In this document: piece by piece, positions 36,127 through 50,450 of the stretch
Layout of the letters: every line of letters starts with the position of its first letter
Numbering within the stretch: position 1 is the stretch's first letter
NCBI RefSeq assembly: GCF_000500935.1
Contig: NC_022998.1
Coordinates: 1 to 64,000, forward strand
Length of the DNA stretch: 64,000 nt
Direction of reading: 5' to 3'
Origin: Spiroplasma apis B31
GTDB lineage: Bacteria > Bacillota_I > Bacilli_A > Mycoplasmatales > Mycoplasmataceae
Notes under the pieces: generated by a model
Told to the model about the DNA's origin: nothing
Seen by the model: the letters and a program-made list of their open reading frames with translations, nothing else
Databases searched by the model: none
Program-made: the position numbers and the translations under genes

Positions 36127-36813
36127 ATGAGAAAATTAAGCAAAAAATTTAAAGTAGCTAACGATAAGGTAGACAAAACAAAGCTTTACACTATCACTGA
36201 AGCAATTAAGTTAGCAAAAGAAACTTCAATAACTAAATTTGACTCGACTGTTGAAATTGCTTTCAACCTAAATGTCGATCCAAGACATGCTGACCAACAA
36301 ATTAGAGGTGCATTAGTATTACCTGGCGGTACCGGAAAAACACAAAAAGTTTTAGTTTTAACAAAAACAAAAGTAAAAGAAGCGCAAGAAGCTGGCGCAG
36401 ACTTCGTTGGAGCAGAAGAATTAATACAAAAAATTCAAAAAGAAAGTTGATTCGAATACGATGTTATTGTAGCTACTCCAGAAATGATGGCTGAACTAGG
36501 TAAAATAGGTAAAGTATTAGGACCAAAAGGTCTTATGCCAAACCCTAAAACCGGAACTGTTACTACCGATGTAAAAAAAGCATTGGAAGAAATTAAAAAA
36601 GGTAAAGTTGAGTATAGAACCGACAAAGAAGGAAACATACATTCGATAATCGGTAAAGTTTCATTTAATGAAGACAAATTACTACAAAATTACCAAGCAA
36701 TTTTTGATACAATCAAGAAAGCTAAGCCAGCAGCTGTTAAGGGAACATACATTAGAAATATTTCATTATCTACTACAATGGGTCCTGGAATAAAAGTTCT
36801 TATCGAAAATTAA
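36127..36813 (+). CDS. rplA: 50S ribosomal protein L1
   Basis: Protein of the mobile L1 stalk; represses its own operon in many bacteria. The 228-residue protein shows [50 protein letters not shown] and the C-terminal [14 protein letters not shown]. One TGA Trp codon at 36448. It pairs with rplK as usual and ends in a strong terminator, so rplKA and rplJL are separate units. Confidence 0.97.
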
Positions 36814-36819
36814 AATTTT

Positions 36820-36856
36820 AAACCTGTACTCAAACGTACGGGTTTTTATTTTTTTG
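36820..36856 (+). terminator. Intrinsic terminator after rplA
   Basis: AACCTGTAC-TCAAAC-GTACGGGTT stem of nine pairs (one G-T) followed by an interrupted but long T-run. Confidence 0.8.
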
Positions 36857-36909
36857 TACAAAATTTAATAACACTAAATATACCTATTTGTGATGCGAAT
36901 CCTTTTTTC

Positions 36910-36942
36910 TATGGTTGTGTTCCTTGATTCATACACACCATA
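36910..36942. repeat. Imperfect inverted repeat in the rplA-rplJ gap
   Basis: Arms TATGGTTGTGT and ACACACCATA form about 10 pairs with one bulge, loop about 12 bases, with no T-run. It lies in the 387-base gap 36814-37200, between the rplA terminator and the L10 leader. No ORF or RNA family is recognised in 36860-37000; the rest of that stretch looks like plain AT-rich spacer. Confidence 0.45.
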
Positions 36943-37034
36943 AAGTTGGTATGAACCAAATCGATTTTAGAGTTTAACTAATATATTTAAAATATATGAA
37001 AGGTAATGATTTTTTTGTGGTAATATAAAAATGC

Positions 37035-37170
37035 TATTCGTACCAAAGAAAGTAACTGGGAATCCCTTAATTTGTTACCGAGGAATGAAATTACATATTT
37101 AAGCACTTTAAGTGTGAGTTATTGTATTTTTAATTTACCTCGGAACTACGTTTCGAGGTTTTATTCTGAT
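37035..37170 (+). promoter_or_regulatory. Ribosomal protein L10 leader with attenuator
   Basis: Located upstream of rplJ, where L10(L12)4 complexes autoregulate the operon. Hairpin CCTCG(37138-37142)-CGAGG(37154-37158) followed by TTTTATT is an intrinsic terminator. An upstream CCGAGG (37078-37083) can pair with CCTCGG (37138-37143) and so act as antiterminator. A CACTTTAAGTG hairpin lies between. The mutually exclusive pairing and location match the L10_leader class; the L10 binding site itself (near 37040-37070) is inferred. Confidence 0.7.
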
Positions 37171-37200
37171 TACTAAAATAATGAAAAGGAGGTTATGTAT

Positions 37201-37701
37201 ATGAAACTTGCAAGACCGGCACATGCCAAAAAAAACGAAATTGTTAAAGAGCTTTGTGACAGAATTAAAAATTGTAAAGGTTTAGCTATAGCTGATTACA
37301 AAAACCTGTCTGTTGCACAAATGACTGATTTAAGAAATCAAGCTCGTGAACAAGGTATATTTGTTAAAGTTTACAAAGATTCTCTAGTAAAAAGAGCTAT
37401 GGAAGAATTAAAAATAACAGGTCTAGATCCTTATTTAGTTCAACAAAATGTTTATATATTTTCTGATGAAGAAGCTTTATATCCAGCAAAACTTGTAGCA
37501 AATTTTGCAAAGACTAATCCAGATTTAGAACTTAAAGCTGGTATCTATGAGGGTACTGTTCTTGATACAGCAGCGATCACTGAAATTGCTTCTCTTCCAT
37601 CAAAAGACGAATTATACTCAATGTTCGCTTCATCTCTTATTTACCCATTACGTCAATTCATGTTGACTGTAAAAGAAATAGCAAACACAAAATCAGAATA
37701 A
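37201..37701 (+). CDS. rplJ: 50S ribosomal protein L10
   Basis: Stalk base protein that anchors L7/L12 dimers. The 166-residue product starts MKLARPAHAKKNEIVKEL and has the L10 core (GLAIADYKNLSVAQMTDLR, VKVYKDSLVKRAM) and the C-terminal helix that binds L7/L12. ATG 37201 is preferred over 37195 because the AGGAGG at 37187 is too close to the latter. It is preceded by the attenuator leader and followed by rplL. Confidence 0.95.
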   Translation: MKLARPAHAKKNEIVKELCDRIKNCKGLAIADYKNLSVAQMTDLRNQAREQGIFVKVYKDSLVKRAMEELKITGLDPYLVQQNVYIFSDEEALYPAKLVANFAKTNPDLELKAGIYEGTVLDTAAITEIASLPSKDELYSMFASSLIYPLRQFMLTVKEIANTKSE

Positions 37702-37758
37702 CAAAATAGAATTAAGCGTACAAATAGCGATTTTTAAAGAAAAAAGGAGACACATAAA

Positions 37759-38124
37759 ATGGCAATTACAAAAGATGATATTATAAAAGCATTAGAAGAA
37801 ATGAAACTTACTGAATTAAATGATTTAGTTAAAGCAATAGAAGATCACTTCGGAGTTGTTGCAGCAGCCGCAGTTGCAGCACCAGCAGCCGCAGGAGCTT
37901 CTGCAGCACCAACTGAAGTTAATGTTATGTTAACTAATCCAGGTGGAAACAAAGTTTCTGTTATTAAAATAGTTAAAGAATTAACTGGTTTAGGTTTAAT
38001 GGATGCAAAAAAATTAGTAGACGGAACTCTACCTGTAACTATTAAAGAAAACGTTAAAGTTGAAGAAGCAGAAGAAATGAAAAAACAACTAATGGATGCT
38101 GGGGCATCAGTTGAGTTGAAATAA
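37759..38124 (+). CDS. rplL: 50S ribosomal protein L7/L12
   Basis: Multimeric stalk protein that recruits translational GTPases. The 121-residue acidic protein has the N-terminal dimerisation domain, an Ala-rich hinge (residues 35-55) and the C-terminal domain [27 protein letters not shown]. Length is standard. AAAGGAG precedes the ATG. A terminator follows the stop. Confidence 0.97.
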   Translation: MAITKDDIIKALEEMKLTELNDLVKAIEDHFGVVAAAAVAAPAAAGASAAPTEVNVMLTNPGGNKVSVIKIVKELTGLGLMDAKKLVDGTLPVTIKENVKVEEAEEMKKQLMDAGASVELK

Positions 38125-38137
38125 TTTCATACGATTT

Positions 38138-38168
38138 AAATAATCCCAAAAGGGTTATTTTTTTTTAT
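38138..38168 (+). terminator. Intrinsic terminator after rplL
   Basis: AATAATCCC-AAAA-GGGTTATT stem-loop followed by nine T. Confidence 0.8.
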
Positions 38169-38194
38169 TTAAAATATATTTAAGGAGATAATTT

Positions 38195-38785
38195 ATGCCG
38201 CGTTCTAAAAAAATATTTATTTTAAATGAATATATTACTAATAAGAATATTGAAATTGGTGACTATACTTATTACTACTCTCTTGATGGAGAAATGGGAG
38301 CGAGAGACTTTCAAAATAAAAATATACTTTATCATTTTCCAGATATTTATGGTGACAAGTTAGTTATTGGTAAATATTGTGCGATTGCCCATGATGTTAA
38401 GTTCATTATGAACGGGGGCAATCATAGAATGGATTCATTCTCAAGCTTTCCGTTTGAAATGTTCGATAGTTTCAAGAAAGGGTTAAGTTTAAAAACCCCA
38501 AAAGAAAAAGGTGACACTATTGTTGGTCACGATGTATGGATAGGTCTTGGTGCAACAATCATGCCCGGTATTACTATTGGTAATGGTGCAATAATTGGTG
38601 CTATGTCAGTTGTCACAAAAGATGTGGAACCATATTCGATAGTCGCTGGAAATCCTGCCAAACAGATCAAGAAAAGATTCAGTACTTCCGAAATAACTGC
38701 CTTGCAAATGGTAAAATGATGGGATAAGACACACGAAGAACTCTTGAAGTTAATACCAGAGCTTTTAAATAAAACAAATTGATAA
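38195..38785 (+). CDS. Vat/CatB-type xenobiotic acetyltransferase
   Basis: A 196-residue left-handed beta-helix acyltransferase of the streptogramin/chloramphenicol (xenobiotic) acetyltransferase type. Family marks: YYYSLDG, DKLVIGKYCAIAHDVKFIMNGGNHRMD with the catalytic His, DTIVGHDVWIGLGATIMPGI, hexapeptide repeats and IVAGNPAKQIKKRF. Such enzymes use acetyl-CoA to acetylate hydroxyl groups of streptogramin A or chloramphenicol; the real substrate here is unknown. The end reads through TGA (Trp) codons to TAA 38783. It sits alone between rplL and rpoB, where Bacillus has ybxB, and has its own AAGGAG. Confidence 0.85.
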
Positions 38786-38829
38786 AGACCTACTAATTCA
38801 GAAAAAATGAAAATTAATTGCAAATACTA

Positions 38830-38858
38830 TTGATTTAATTGTCTAATTCATATAGAAT
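38830..38858 (+). promoter_or_regulatory. Probable rpoB promoter
   Basis: TTGATT and TAGAAT separated by exactly 17 bases, about 38 bases before the rpoB ATG. Close to the sigma-A consensus. Confidence 0.5.
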
Positions 38859-38895
38859 TTGTTTGCGTATGTTTTACTCGAATGGAGGCTATTTG

Positions 38896-41800
38896 ATGAG
38901 TTATAAAGTAAAAAATGTAAATGCATTAGTTCAACGACGTGACTATACAAAGGTATCTGGTGATCTTGCACTGCCGGACCTTATAGAGTTACAAACTAAG
39001 ACATTTAAATGATTTTTAGATGAAGGAATAAAAGAGGTTTTCGACGAGGTATTTCCAGTTGTATCTGCTGATGGTGATATAATCCTAACATTAAGTAATT
39101 GAAGTTTTAGAGAACCAAGATTATCTATTGTTAAGGCAAAAGAAGAATCAAAAATCTTCGAGGCACCGATTTATGCAGATCTTTCACTAACAATCCATCA
39201 AGAAAATGTTGAAATATTCAAAGAGGATATTTCAGGTGACATGCAGACCTTTTTAAAAGGCTGACTGCAAGAAAAAATAGAATCATCGGGGGTAGAATTT
39301 AAAAACAGCCAAGATAAGCTGTACTTTTTTGAGTTCAAATCTAAAACCGGTGACAAAGATTCTATTCAAATAGAAATAATTGAAGAGAAAGATGACTTAT
39401 ATTTAGCAAATATTGACATCTACAAAACAGGAGAAGTATTCTTTGGAGAGTTCCCTCTTATGACTGATAGAGGAACATTCATAATAAACGGAAGTGAAAA
39501 AGTTGTGGTTTCTCAACTAGTTAGATCTCCGGGGAGTTATTTTAAAACTGAATTAAACAGAAAAAATGGAGAGACTATCTACTATGCGGATATAATTCCT
39601 TCAAGAGGAACATGATTAGAATTTGAAGTCGACTCAAAAAAATTATTAGACAACAAAGTTGCAAATGTATTTTACGTAAAAATTGACAAGTCTAGAAAAA
39701 CAACAGCGACAAGCTTATTAACATCTTTCAAGATGGATAAAGAAACTATACTTGAATTGTTCGACAACGACCCAGTTATAACAACAAGTTACGAGCAAGA
39801 CTCACTAGTTGGTGACATAAATATTGATTGAGAAAATCAAGTTCAAGAAATATATAAAAAAATCCGACAAGGTGAAACAGCAACAGCTGATGGAGCAAGT
39901 AAATATCTTTACGGTCTTCTATTTGATAAAAGAAAATATGACTTGACAAAAGCTGGAAGGTTTAAGTTACAACAAAAATTAGCTGTAAAAAACAGACTTG
40001 TTGGAAGAGTGTTAGCTGAAGATCTTGTTGATGTTTCTGGAAAAGTGATTTTTGAAAAAAACACAGAGATAACAAAAGATATGTACAAAGAAGTTGAACG
40101 AGTTCTTGATAATGGTGCTATGGTGCACAGGGTCTCATTTAACGAATTAATTAAATCTTCAAATGAAATTCAAAGAGTTAAGGTTTATAAAGATAATGAT
40201 TTAAGAGATGAAGTTACAACAATAATAGGGATAACAAATACTTCTAATGATGAATTTATAAATGTAACTGATATTATTGCTACTATTTCATATGCAATAA
40301 ACTTAATGGATGATATTGGTGAAGTCGATGATATTGACCACCTAGGAAATAGACGTGTACGTACAGTTGGAGAACTACTTCAAAATCAATTCAGAATTGG
40401 AATGATGCGTATCGAAAAGAATGTTAAGGAAAAATTAGCAACTTCTAATCCTTTTAAAATGAAACCATCAAGTATCATAAATAATAAACCACTTACTGCA
40501 ATAATTGGTGAGTTTTTCAACTTATCACAATTATCTCAGTTCATGGATCAAACAAACCCACTAGCAGAACTTACAAACAAACGTCGTTTAACTGCTCTTG
40601 GACCAGGAGGTTTGAGTAGAGATAGAGCTGCACTTGAAGTGCGTGACGTTCACCCTTCACATTACGGGAGAATTTGTCCTATCGAAACTCCAGAGGGACC
40701 AAATATCGGGTTGATAAACAACTTGTCTACTTATGCACGTATTAATAAATATGGATTTATCGAAACACCATATAGAAAAGTAGAAAACGGTAAGGTTCTT
40801 ATCAACGAATATGAATATCTAACCGCTGATAAAGAAAGAGATTATGTTGTTGCGCAGGCAAACATCCAAATAGACGCAAATGGTAAAATCCTAGACGACA
40901 GTGTGATAGCTCGTTATAGAGGAGATGACATAATGGTACCACCTATGGATGTTGATTATGTCGATGTTTCTCCAAAACAAATTGTCTCAATTGCAACATC
41001 TTGTATACCATTTTTAGAAAACGATGATGCCAACAGGGCACTTATGGGTGCGAACATGCAACGTCAAGCAGTTCCCCTTATCAATCCTGAATCACCAATA
41101 GTTGGTACAGGTGTTGAACACGAAGCTGCCCGTGACTCTGGTGATGCAGTTGTTGCCAAAGCTGATGGTATAGTAAAATATGTCGACTCAAGAAAAATAA
41201 CTGTTGAAGAAAGTAGTGGAGTAAGAAACTATGTTCTAAACGACTTCAATAGATCGAATAATGGTACAGCTATTACTCACATCCCGATTGTTAAAGTGGG
41301 AGATAAAATTAAAGAAAGAGATATATTAGCTGATGGTCCTTCAATGGAAAACGGAGAATTAGCATTAGGTCAAAACTTAGTCGTAGCGTTTACCACTTGA
41401 AATGGGTATAACTATGAAGATGCTGTAATCCTTTCAGAAAGAGTTGTAATCGATGATCGATTCACTTCAATACATATTGATGAATACACTATCGAAAGAA
41501 GACAAACTAAACAAGGACCAGAAGAAATTACTAGAGAGATTCAAAATATAAGTGAAGCTAGCAAAAAACACTTAGATGAAGAAGGTATAGCTGCTATTGG
41601 TTCAGAGGTAAAGGTGGGTGATATCCTTGTAGGAAAAGTTACACCAAAATCTCAAACTCAATTATCACCTGAAGACAAATTATTACATGCAATATTTGGT
41701 GAAAAATCAAGAAATGTAAAAGATAATTCTTTAAGAGTTCCTAATGGTGGAGAAGGTATCATCAAATCTATTAAAAGATTTAGTAGAGCAGATGGTCATG

Positions 41801-42762
41801 ATCTACCCGCAGATATTTTAGAGATTATCAAAGTATACGTAGTTCAAAAACGTAAAATTCAAGAGGGAGATAAAATGGCTGGAAGACACGGTAATAAGGG
41901 TGTTATTTCAAAAATTTTACCAATTGAAGATATGCCACATACAGAAAACGGAGTACCTGTTGACATTATGTTAAATCCACAGGGGGTTCCATCACGTATG
42001 AATATAGGACAAGTTTTAGAAATACATTTAGGAATGGCAGCTAAGAAATTAGGAATAAAAGTAAGTACTCCTGTTTTTGAGGGTGTCAAAGAAAATGAGT
42101 TAATTGAAATCATGGAAGAAGCCGGAATGGAAAACTATGGTAAAGTTAAACTTATCGATGGTAGAACAGGTGAAGCATTTGACAAACCAATATCTGTTGG
42201 TGTTATGTATATGTTAAAACTTTCACACATGGTTGATGATAAGTTACACACAAGAAACATTGGTCCTTACTCATTGATTACTCAACAACCATTAGGTGGA
42301 AAAGCACAAAATGGGGGACAAAGATTTGGAGAAATGGAAGTTTGAGCTCTTGAAGCTTATGGAGCTGCTTACACATTGCGTGAAATTCTAACTATCAAAT
42401 CAGATGACATCAAAGGACGTATAAAAACTTATGAATCTATTGTTAGATCTAAACCAATCCCTAAACCAAGTATCCCAGAATCTTTCAATGTTCTTACAAA
42501 AGAGATTATGGGACTTGGATTCGATATGCATATGATAGACGAAGAGGGAAACAAAGTACAAATTAACGCTTACGATGAGTCAGAGATTGAAACTGAATAC
42601 GACAATCTTCACTTACCAAAACAAGTAGAAGCCTTCGATGCAGATGATGTTGAGGAATTCTCTGAAGCTTCAGAAGAAGATGAATTATTTTTAGATGACG
42701 AAGAGTTAAGCTTAGATGAAGCGGAAATCGACGAAGATTTTGATTTATCAAACATAGATTAA
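38896..42762 (+). CDS. rpoB: RNA polymerase subunit beta
   Basis: Catalytic core subunit of RNA polymerase. The 1,288-residue product has the beta lobes and protrusion, the rifampicin pocket [20 protein letters not shown] followed by LTALGPGG, the [11 protein letters not shown] motif, [11 protein letters not shown] and the C-terminal clamp contact [17 protein letters not shown]. At E. coli position 526 there is Asn instead of His (codon at 40576), and Thr at 531. The last 60 residues are a strongly acidic tail ([19 protein letters not shown]) absent from Bacillus. Many TGA Trp codons. ATG 38896 follows GGAGG; rpoC starts 16 bases downstream. Confidence 0.97.
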
Positions 42763-42778
42763 TAAGGAGAAGGATAAA

Positions 42779-46542
<3,764 letters not shown>

Positions 46543-46543
<1 letters not shown>

Positions 46544-46569
46544 AACTTGTTTTATAACAAGTTTTTTTT
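46543..46569 (+). terminator. Intrinsic terminator after rpoC
   Basis: AAACTTGTT-TTAT-AACAAGTTT with eight T, starting at the rpoC stop. Confidence 0.85.
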
Positions 46570-46616
46570 AATTGAAATGAAAAAATGGTGTATAGTTTTA
46601 TCAGGGGGAAAGTAGT

Positions 46617-47039
46617 TTGAAAATATATATAGGAAATGATCACGCAGCAGTAGAAATGAAAAATGCTATAGTTGATCATCTTGAAAAAAACAACATACAA
46701 GTTGAAAATATCGGTACCGATTCAAACGAAGCTGTTGATTATCCAGATTATGGTAAAAAAGTAGCTTCCTTGGTTGTTAATGACGATAGTTCACTAGGTA
46801 TTGTCATTTGTGGCTCTGGAATAGGTATTTCAATCGCCGCAAATAAAATTGACGGTGCAAGAGCAGCATTATGTTATGAAGAAGAGACAACAATTCTCGC
46901 AAGGCAACATAACAATGCAAATATACTAGCACTAGGAGCAAGAATATCAACTGTAGAAAAAGCAATAAGTCTTGTAGATTTATTTATTAATACTAAGTTT
47001 GAAGGTGGCAGACACCAAAAAAGAGTGGAAAAACTTTAA
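46617..47039 (+). CDS. rpiB: Ribose-5-phosphate isomerase B
   Basis: Interconverts ribose 5-phosphate and ribulose 5-phosphate in the pentose phosphate pathway. The 140-residue RpiB/LacAB-family protein has KIYIGNDHAAVEMKN, the catalytic Cys in VICGSGIGISIAANK, and the C-terminal GGRHQKRVEKL. The start is TTG 46617: GGGGGAAAG lies just before it and no ATG gives a full-length N-terminus. It is next to upp, so ribose phosphate and PRPP metabolism are grouped. LacA/LacB-type galactose isomerase is the alternative; the single full-length copy argues against it. Confidence 0.9.
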   Translation: MKIYIGNDHAAVEMKNAIVDHLEKNNIQVENIGTDSNEAVDYPDYGKKVASLVVNDDSSLGIVICGSGIGISIAANKIDGARAALCYEEETTILARQHNNANILALGARISTVEKAISLVDLFINTKFEGGRHQKRVEKL

Positions 47040-47048
47040 AGGAGAAAA

Positions 47049-47672
47049 ATGGCTTTTACAATTATTCAACATCCATTAATTATGGATAAAATAACAAGAA
47101 TGAGAAGAGAAGAAACCTCATCAAAAGATTTTAGAGAAAATCTAAACGAAATAGGACAACTAATGGCCTATGAGGTATTTCGAAACATACCTCTGAAAGA
47201 GATAGAAATAAAAACACCTGTAACTAAAACTATCGGAGTAACTATTGATATTCCCGTTGTACTTGTTCCAATAATAAGAGCGGGTTTAGGTATGGTGGAG
47301 GGGATTCAAAAGCTAGTTCCCACATCTAAGATCGCCCATGTTGGTTTATACAGAAACGAAGAAACTTTAGAACCCGTGCAATACTTTGCTAAAAAAACTG
47401 AAGATATTGAAAATAGTTTTGTACTTGTTGTTGACCCAATGTTGGCAACAGGTGGTAGTGCATCAAAAGCTATTGAAATAGTTAAAGAATGAGGTGCTAA
47501 AAATATCAAATTTGTGTGCCTTGTTTCAGTTGAAAAGGGTGTTAAAAGGTTGCAAAATGATCACCCTGACGTTGACATTTTCACAGCAAGTCTAGACCCT
47601 GTTTTAAATGAAAAAGGTTACATCGAACCGGGGTTGGGAGACGCTGGCGATAGAATATTTGGAACTAAATAA
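47049..47672 (+). CDS. upp: Uracil phosphoribosyltransferase
   Basis: Makes UMP from uracil and PRPP, a main pyrimidine salvage step in Mollicutes. The 207-residue protein has [12 protein letters not shown], the PRPP-binding [12 protein letters not shown] and the C-terminal uracil-binding [18 protein letters not shown]. One TGA Trp codon at 47490. It starts nine bases after rpiB. In Bacillus upp also lies just upstream of the atp operon. Confidence 0.97.
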
Positions 47673-47764
47673 CTTTAAAATTTTTTTTCACAATTTTATC
47701 TGTTTTTTAATTTATAGACTTATGTAAATTTTAGGAGTATTATATTTGAGATGGAACCTTAGGA

Positions 47765-48148
47765 ATGGTAAGAAAGATGTTAAAAAATTTTTTTATTAAG
47801 TGAAAAAAGTTAATTTTGACCTTATTACCCGTTTATTCAATAATATTGACCATATTGATAACTCTTGGGGTTTTTAATAAAATTAGTTATTCGTGAAGCG
47901 CTGGTTTCTTATTATCAGTTTTCGCAGGTACTATGGCTTTTATATGTATAAAAGTATCGATCAAGACTTTGCTAAATGAGCAAAATCCATATCTTTACGT
48001 TTTTTTCTCAATATTGAGACTTGGCATATATGTGGTTCCATTCCTTATAAGTTTTTATTTACCAATGTACATAAATATATTCAGTGTAATGATTGGTTTA
48101 GGATCTATTATCCTAACTAGTTTTTTTTATAAATTTACTAGCAAATAA
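47765..48148 (+). CDS. atpI: AtpI-like ATP synthase accessory membrane protein
   Basis: Small membrane protein of 127 residues with four predicted helices (about 18-40, 50-72, 80-102, 105-125), low sequence conservation. Its position immediately before atpB identifies it as AtpI-like, which helps c-ring assembly or Mg transport in other bacteria. Two TGA Trp codons. The start is uncertain between ATG 47765 and ATG 47777; AGGA lies too close to the first and a bit far from the second. Confidence 0.65.
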
Positions 48149-48184
48149 TTCTATATAAGGCATAAAAAGGGGGATATTGGCAAG

Positions 48185-49009
48185 ATGCAAGAAAATTTAC
48201 AAAAAAATTGAAATCTTCTAAATCCACAACTTATATCAATATTTTTAACGTTTATCGTAATTTGTACATTTTGTATTGTTTATAACGTCAAAATCAGAAA
48301 CAAAAAAGATGGGCAACAACTGAGCGGATTTTTGGTCTTAACCGAGACGTTTATCACTCAAGTTGAAAATATGATAGTAACAGTTATGGGTAAAGGTTTT
48401 AAACATTTGACACCATATGCGATGTACATATTTATGTATGTTGTGATATCATCCATACTAGCAATTCTTGGGTTTGAACCTTTAACAAGTTCATTTACAG
48501 TTACTCTCTCAATGGGACTAGTAACCTTTTTTGGAATATATTACTACGGGATAAGATATCAAAAGCTTGCTTTTTTTAAAAAATTTTTAAATCCTGTTGA
48601 ACTACTAACACAATTTGTTCCATTAGTATCAATTTCATTTAGGTTATTTGGTAATATGCTGGGTGGTAGCATTATTTTGGGCTTGTTATACGGTACGATG
48701 ATCGGTCTACAAGGAACAATTTTTGTAAAAGAAAATATCGCTAAGCTTGTTGAAGAAGACTGACATAGACAATTCACTTATTGGTGAGGAGGGTTCAACA
48801 TCTTCACTACTGCACTAATGCCTTGACTTCATTTATACTTCGATTTATTTGATGGGGTCATTCAATCTATAGTGTTTGTTATGCTTACACTCTCATATTG
48901 AGGTAACGCAAAAGATGGTGAACACGAAACAGATGGAGATGCGTCCGAGTCTGAAAATATCAAAAAGCTAAAAAGAAAAGAAAAATTATCAAAAGAATTA
49001 AGAATTTAA
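48185..49009 (+). CDS. atpB: F0F1 ATP synthase subunit a
   Basis: Proton half-channel of the Fo motor. The 274-residue membrane protein has five to six helices, with the essential Arg in PLVSISFRLFGNMLGG and the C-terminal helix. A Lys-rich cytoplasmic tail (residues 245-274) is present. Several TGA Trp codons (at least five) near both ends. It starts the structural part of the atp operon; atpE begins 16 bases downstream. Confidence 0.93.
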
Positions 49010-49025
49010 AAAGGAGAACATAAAA

Positions 49026-49337
49026 ATGTTTACAGAAGTACTTACAAATTTTTTCCTAAACTTTGGGGGAAATTGAATTACATTATTACCAATGTTTGCT
49101 GAAGGTAATATCGAAAAAGGATTAAAATATCTTGGTGCTGGGATCGCTGGTGTCGGGGTTTTTGGTGCTAGTTTAGGGCAAGGTATACTTGGTTATGGTG
49201 CATGTATGGCGATTGGAAGAAATCCTGAGGTTGCACCAAAAATAACTACAACAATGATTATTGTCGCTGGTATTAGTGAATCTGGCTCAATTTATGCCTT
49301 AGTTGTTGCCTTGTTGTTAATTTATGCAGTTAATTAA
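49026..49337 (+). CDS. atpE: F0F1 ATP synthase subunit c
   Basis: Rotor ring subunit. The 103-residue protein has two helices: first [24 protein letters not shown], then the polar loop [12 protein letters not shown] and second helix with the ion-binding carboxylate Glu in [12 protein letters not shown]. An N-terminal extension of about 25 residues precedes the core. One TGA Trp codon (NWITLL). AAGGAG upstream. Overlaps atpF by 14 bases. Confidence 0.95.
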
Positions 49338-49887
49338 TTTTTATCATACAGATACTTTGTTGACAAAGAGCGAATCAGCTCCTGGTGTACCAGATATTGT
49401 TAATAATTTATTTCCAAATCTACCAATGTTTATTGCTCACGTTCTTGCAACAATTGTAATAGTTATCTTTTTATCCAGACTTGTTTACAAACCTTTCAAA
49501 AAAATGATTGCTGAAAGAAGAAAAAAAATAAATGAACTTCTTGACGATGCCTCTGGAAAACAAGCTATTGCAAATAAAGATAAAAAAGATGCAGAGAAGC
49601 TTATAAATATTGCAAAAGTAGAGTCAAAAGAAATTGTTATTAAAGCTAAAGGCGAAGCAGATATACTAAAAATGGAAATTATTGAGAATGCACGTAAAGA
49701 GGCGGCAAATATCCAAAATCATGCGAAAAAAACAATTGAGTTTGAGAAAAATGAAGCCAACGAAGAAATACGTAAGCAAATTATTGATCTAGCATTTGAA
49801 GCCGCAAATAAAATTATGGATGTAAATGTATCTAATGATGTAAATAAAAAACTCATCGACGAGTTTTTGAATGGCTTAGGTAGTTAA
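49324..49887 (+). CDS. atpF: F0F1 ATP synthase subunit b
   Basis: Peripheral stalk subunit. The 187-residue protein has an N-terminal membrane helix (residues 35-55, [15 protein letters not shown]) followed by a long Lys/Glu-rich coiled coil to the end. Unlike several Mycoplasma b subunits it has no lipobox Cys, so it is probably not a lipoprotein. It overlaps atpE by 14 bases, suggesting coupling. Confidence 0.9.
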   Translation: MQLINFYHTDTLLTKSESAPGVPDIVNNLFPNLPMFIAHVLATIVIVIFLSRLVYKPFKKMIAERRKKINELLDDASGKQAIANKDKKDAEKLINIAKVESKEIVIKAKGEADILKMEIIENARKEAANIQNHAKKTIEFEKNEANEEIRKQIIDLAFEAANKIMDVNVSNDVNKKLIDEFLNGLGS

Positions 49888-49888
49888 G

Positions 49889-50440
49889 ATGATAATAAAA
49901 CAAAGTCTAATAAATAATTGGGCAAGTGCAATCTCTTCAATAGCTATAGAAAATAATAACATTAAAGAATATATTGAATTATCAAATAAAATAAGAAAAT
50001 TATTCATGGAAAATGAGGAATTACCAATTTTTCTAAAAAATAATTTCATAGATTTAAATACAAGATATAACTTTCTTGATAAAGTTTTTTTGAATACTAA
50101 TTTAGATAAAAACTTGTTAAATGTTTTAAAACTCTTAACAGAACGAAATTTAATCTCAGCAACTAAAAGTATTTTCAAAAAAGTGGAATTCAACTTATTA
50201 AAAGCAACTGAGATATCAAAAGGTTATGTTTACTCTGTTGAGAAGTTAGATGAAAAACTTATTAAAGAACTAGAATTGAAACTTAGTAAGAAACTTAACC
50301 AAACAATTACACTTGAAAATCTGATTGACAAGTCACTTATTGCTGGAATAAAAGTTGAAATCAACGATCATAGGTTTGATTCTTCTATAAAAGGAAAAAT
50401 AGAAGATATGAAACTTCAAATATTACAAAATAGAAAATAG
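49889..50440 (+). CDS. atpH: F0F1 ATP synthase subunit delta
   Basis: Connects F1 to the b stalk (OSCP). The 183-residue protein is all-helical at the N-terminus and ends with the delta-family pattern [32 protein letters not shown], then [12 protein letters not shown]. It begins one base after the atpF stop. The position between atpF and atpA confirms identity. Confidence 0.92.
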   Translation: MIIKQSLINNWASAISSIAIENNNIKEYIELSNKIRKLFMENEELPIFLKNNFIDLNTRYNFLDKVFLNTNLDKNLLNVLKLLTERNLISATKSIFKKVEFNLLKATEISKGYVYSVEKLDEKLIKELELKLSKKLNQTITLENLIDKSLIAGIKVEINDHRFDSSIKGKIEDMKLQILQNRK

Positions 50441-50450
50441 GGGTGAAAAT

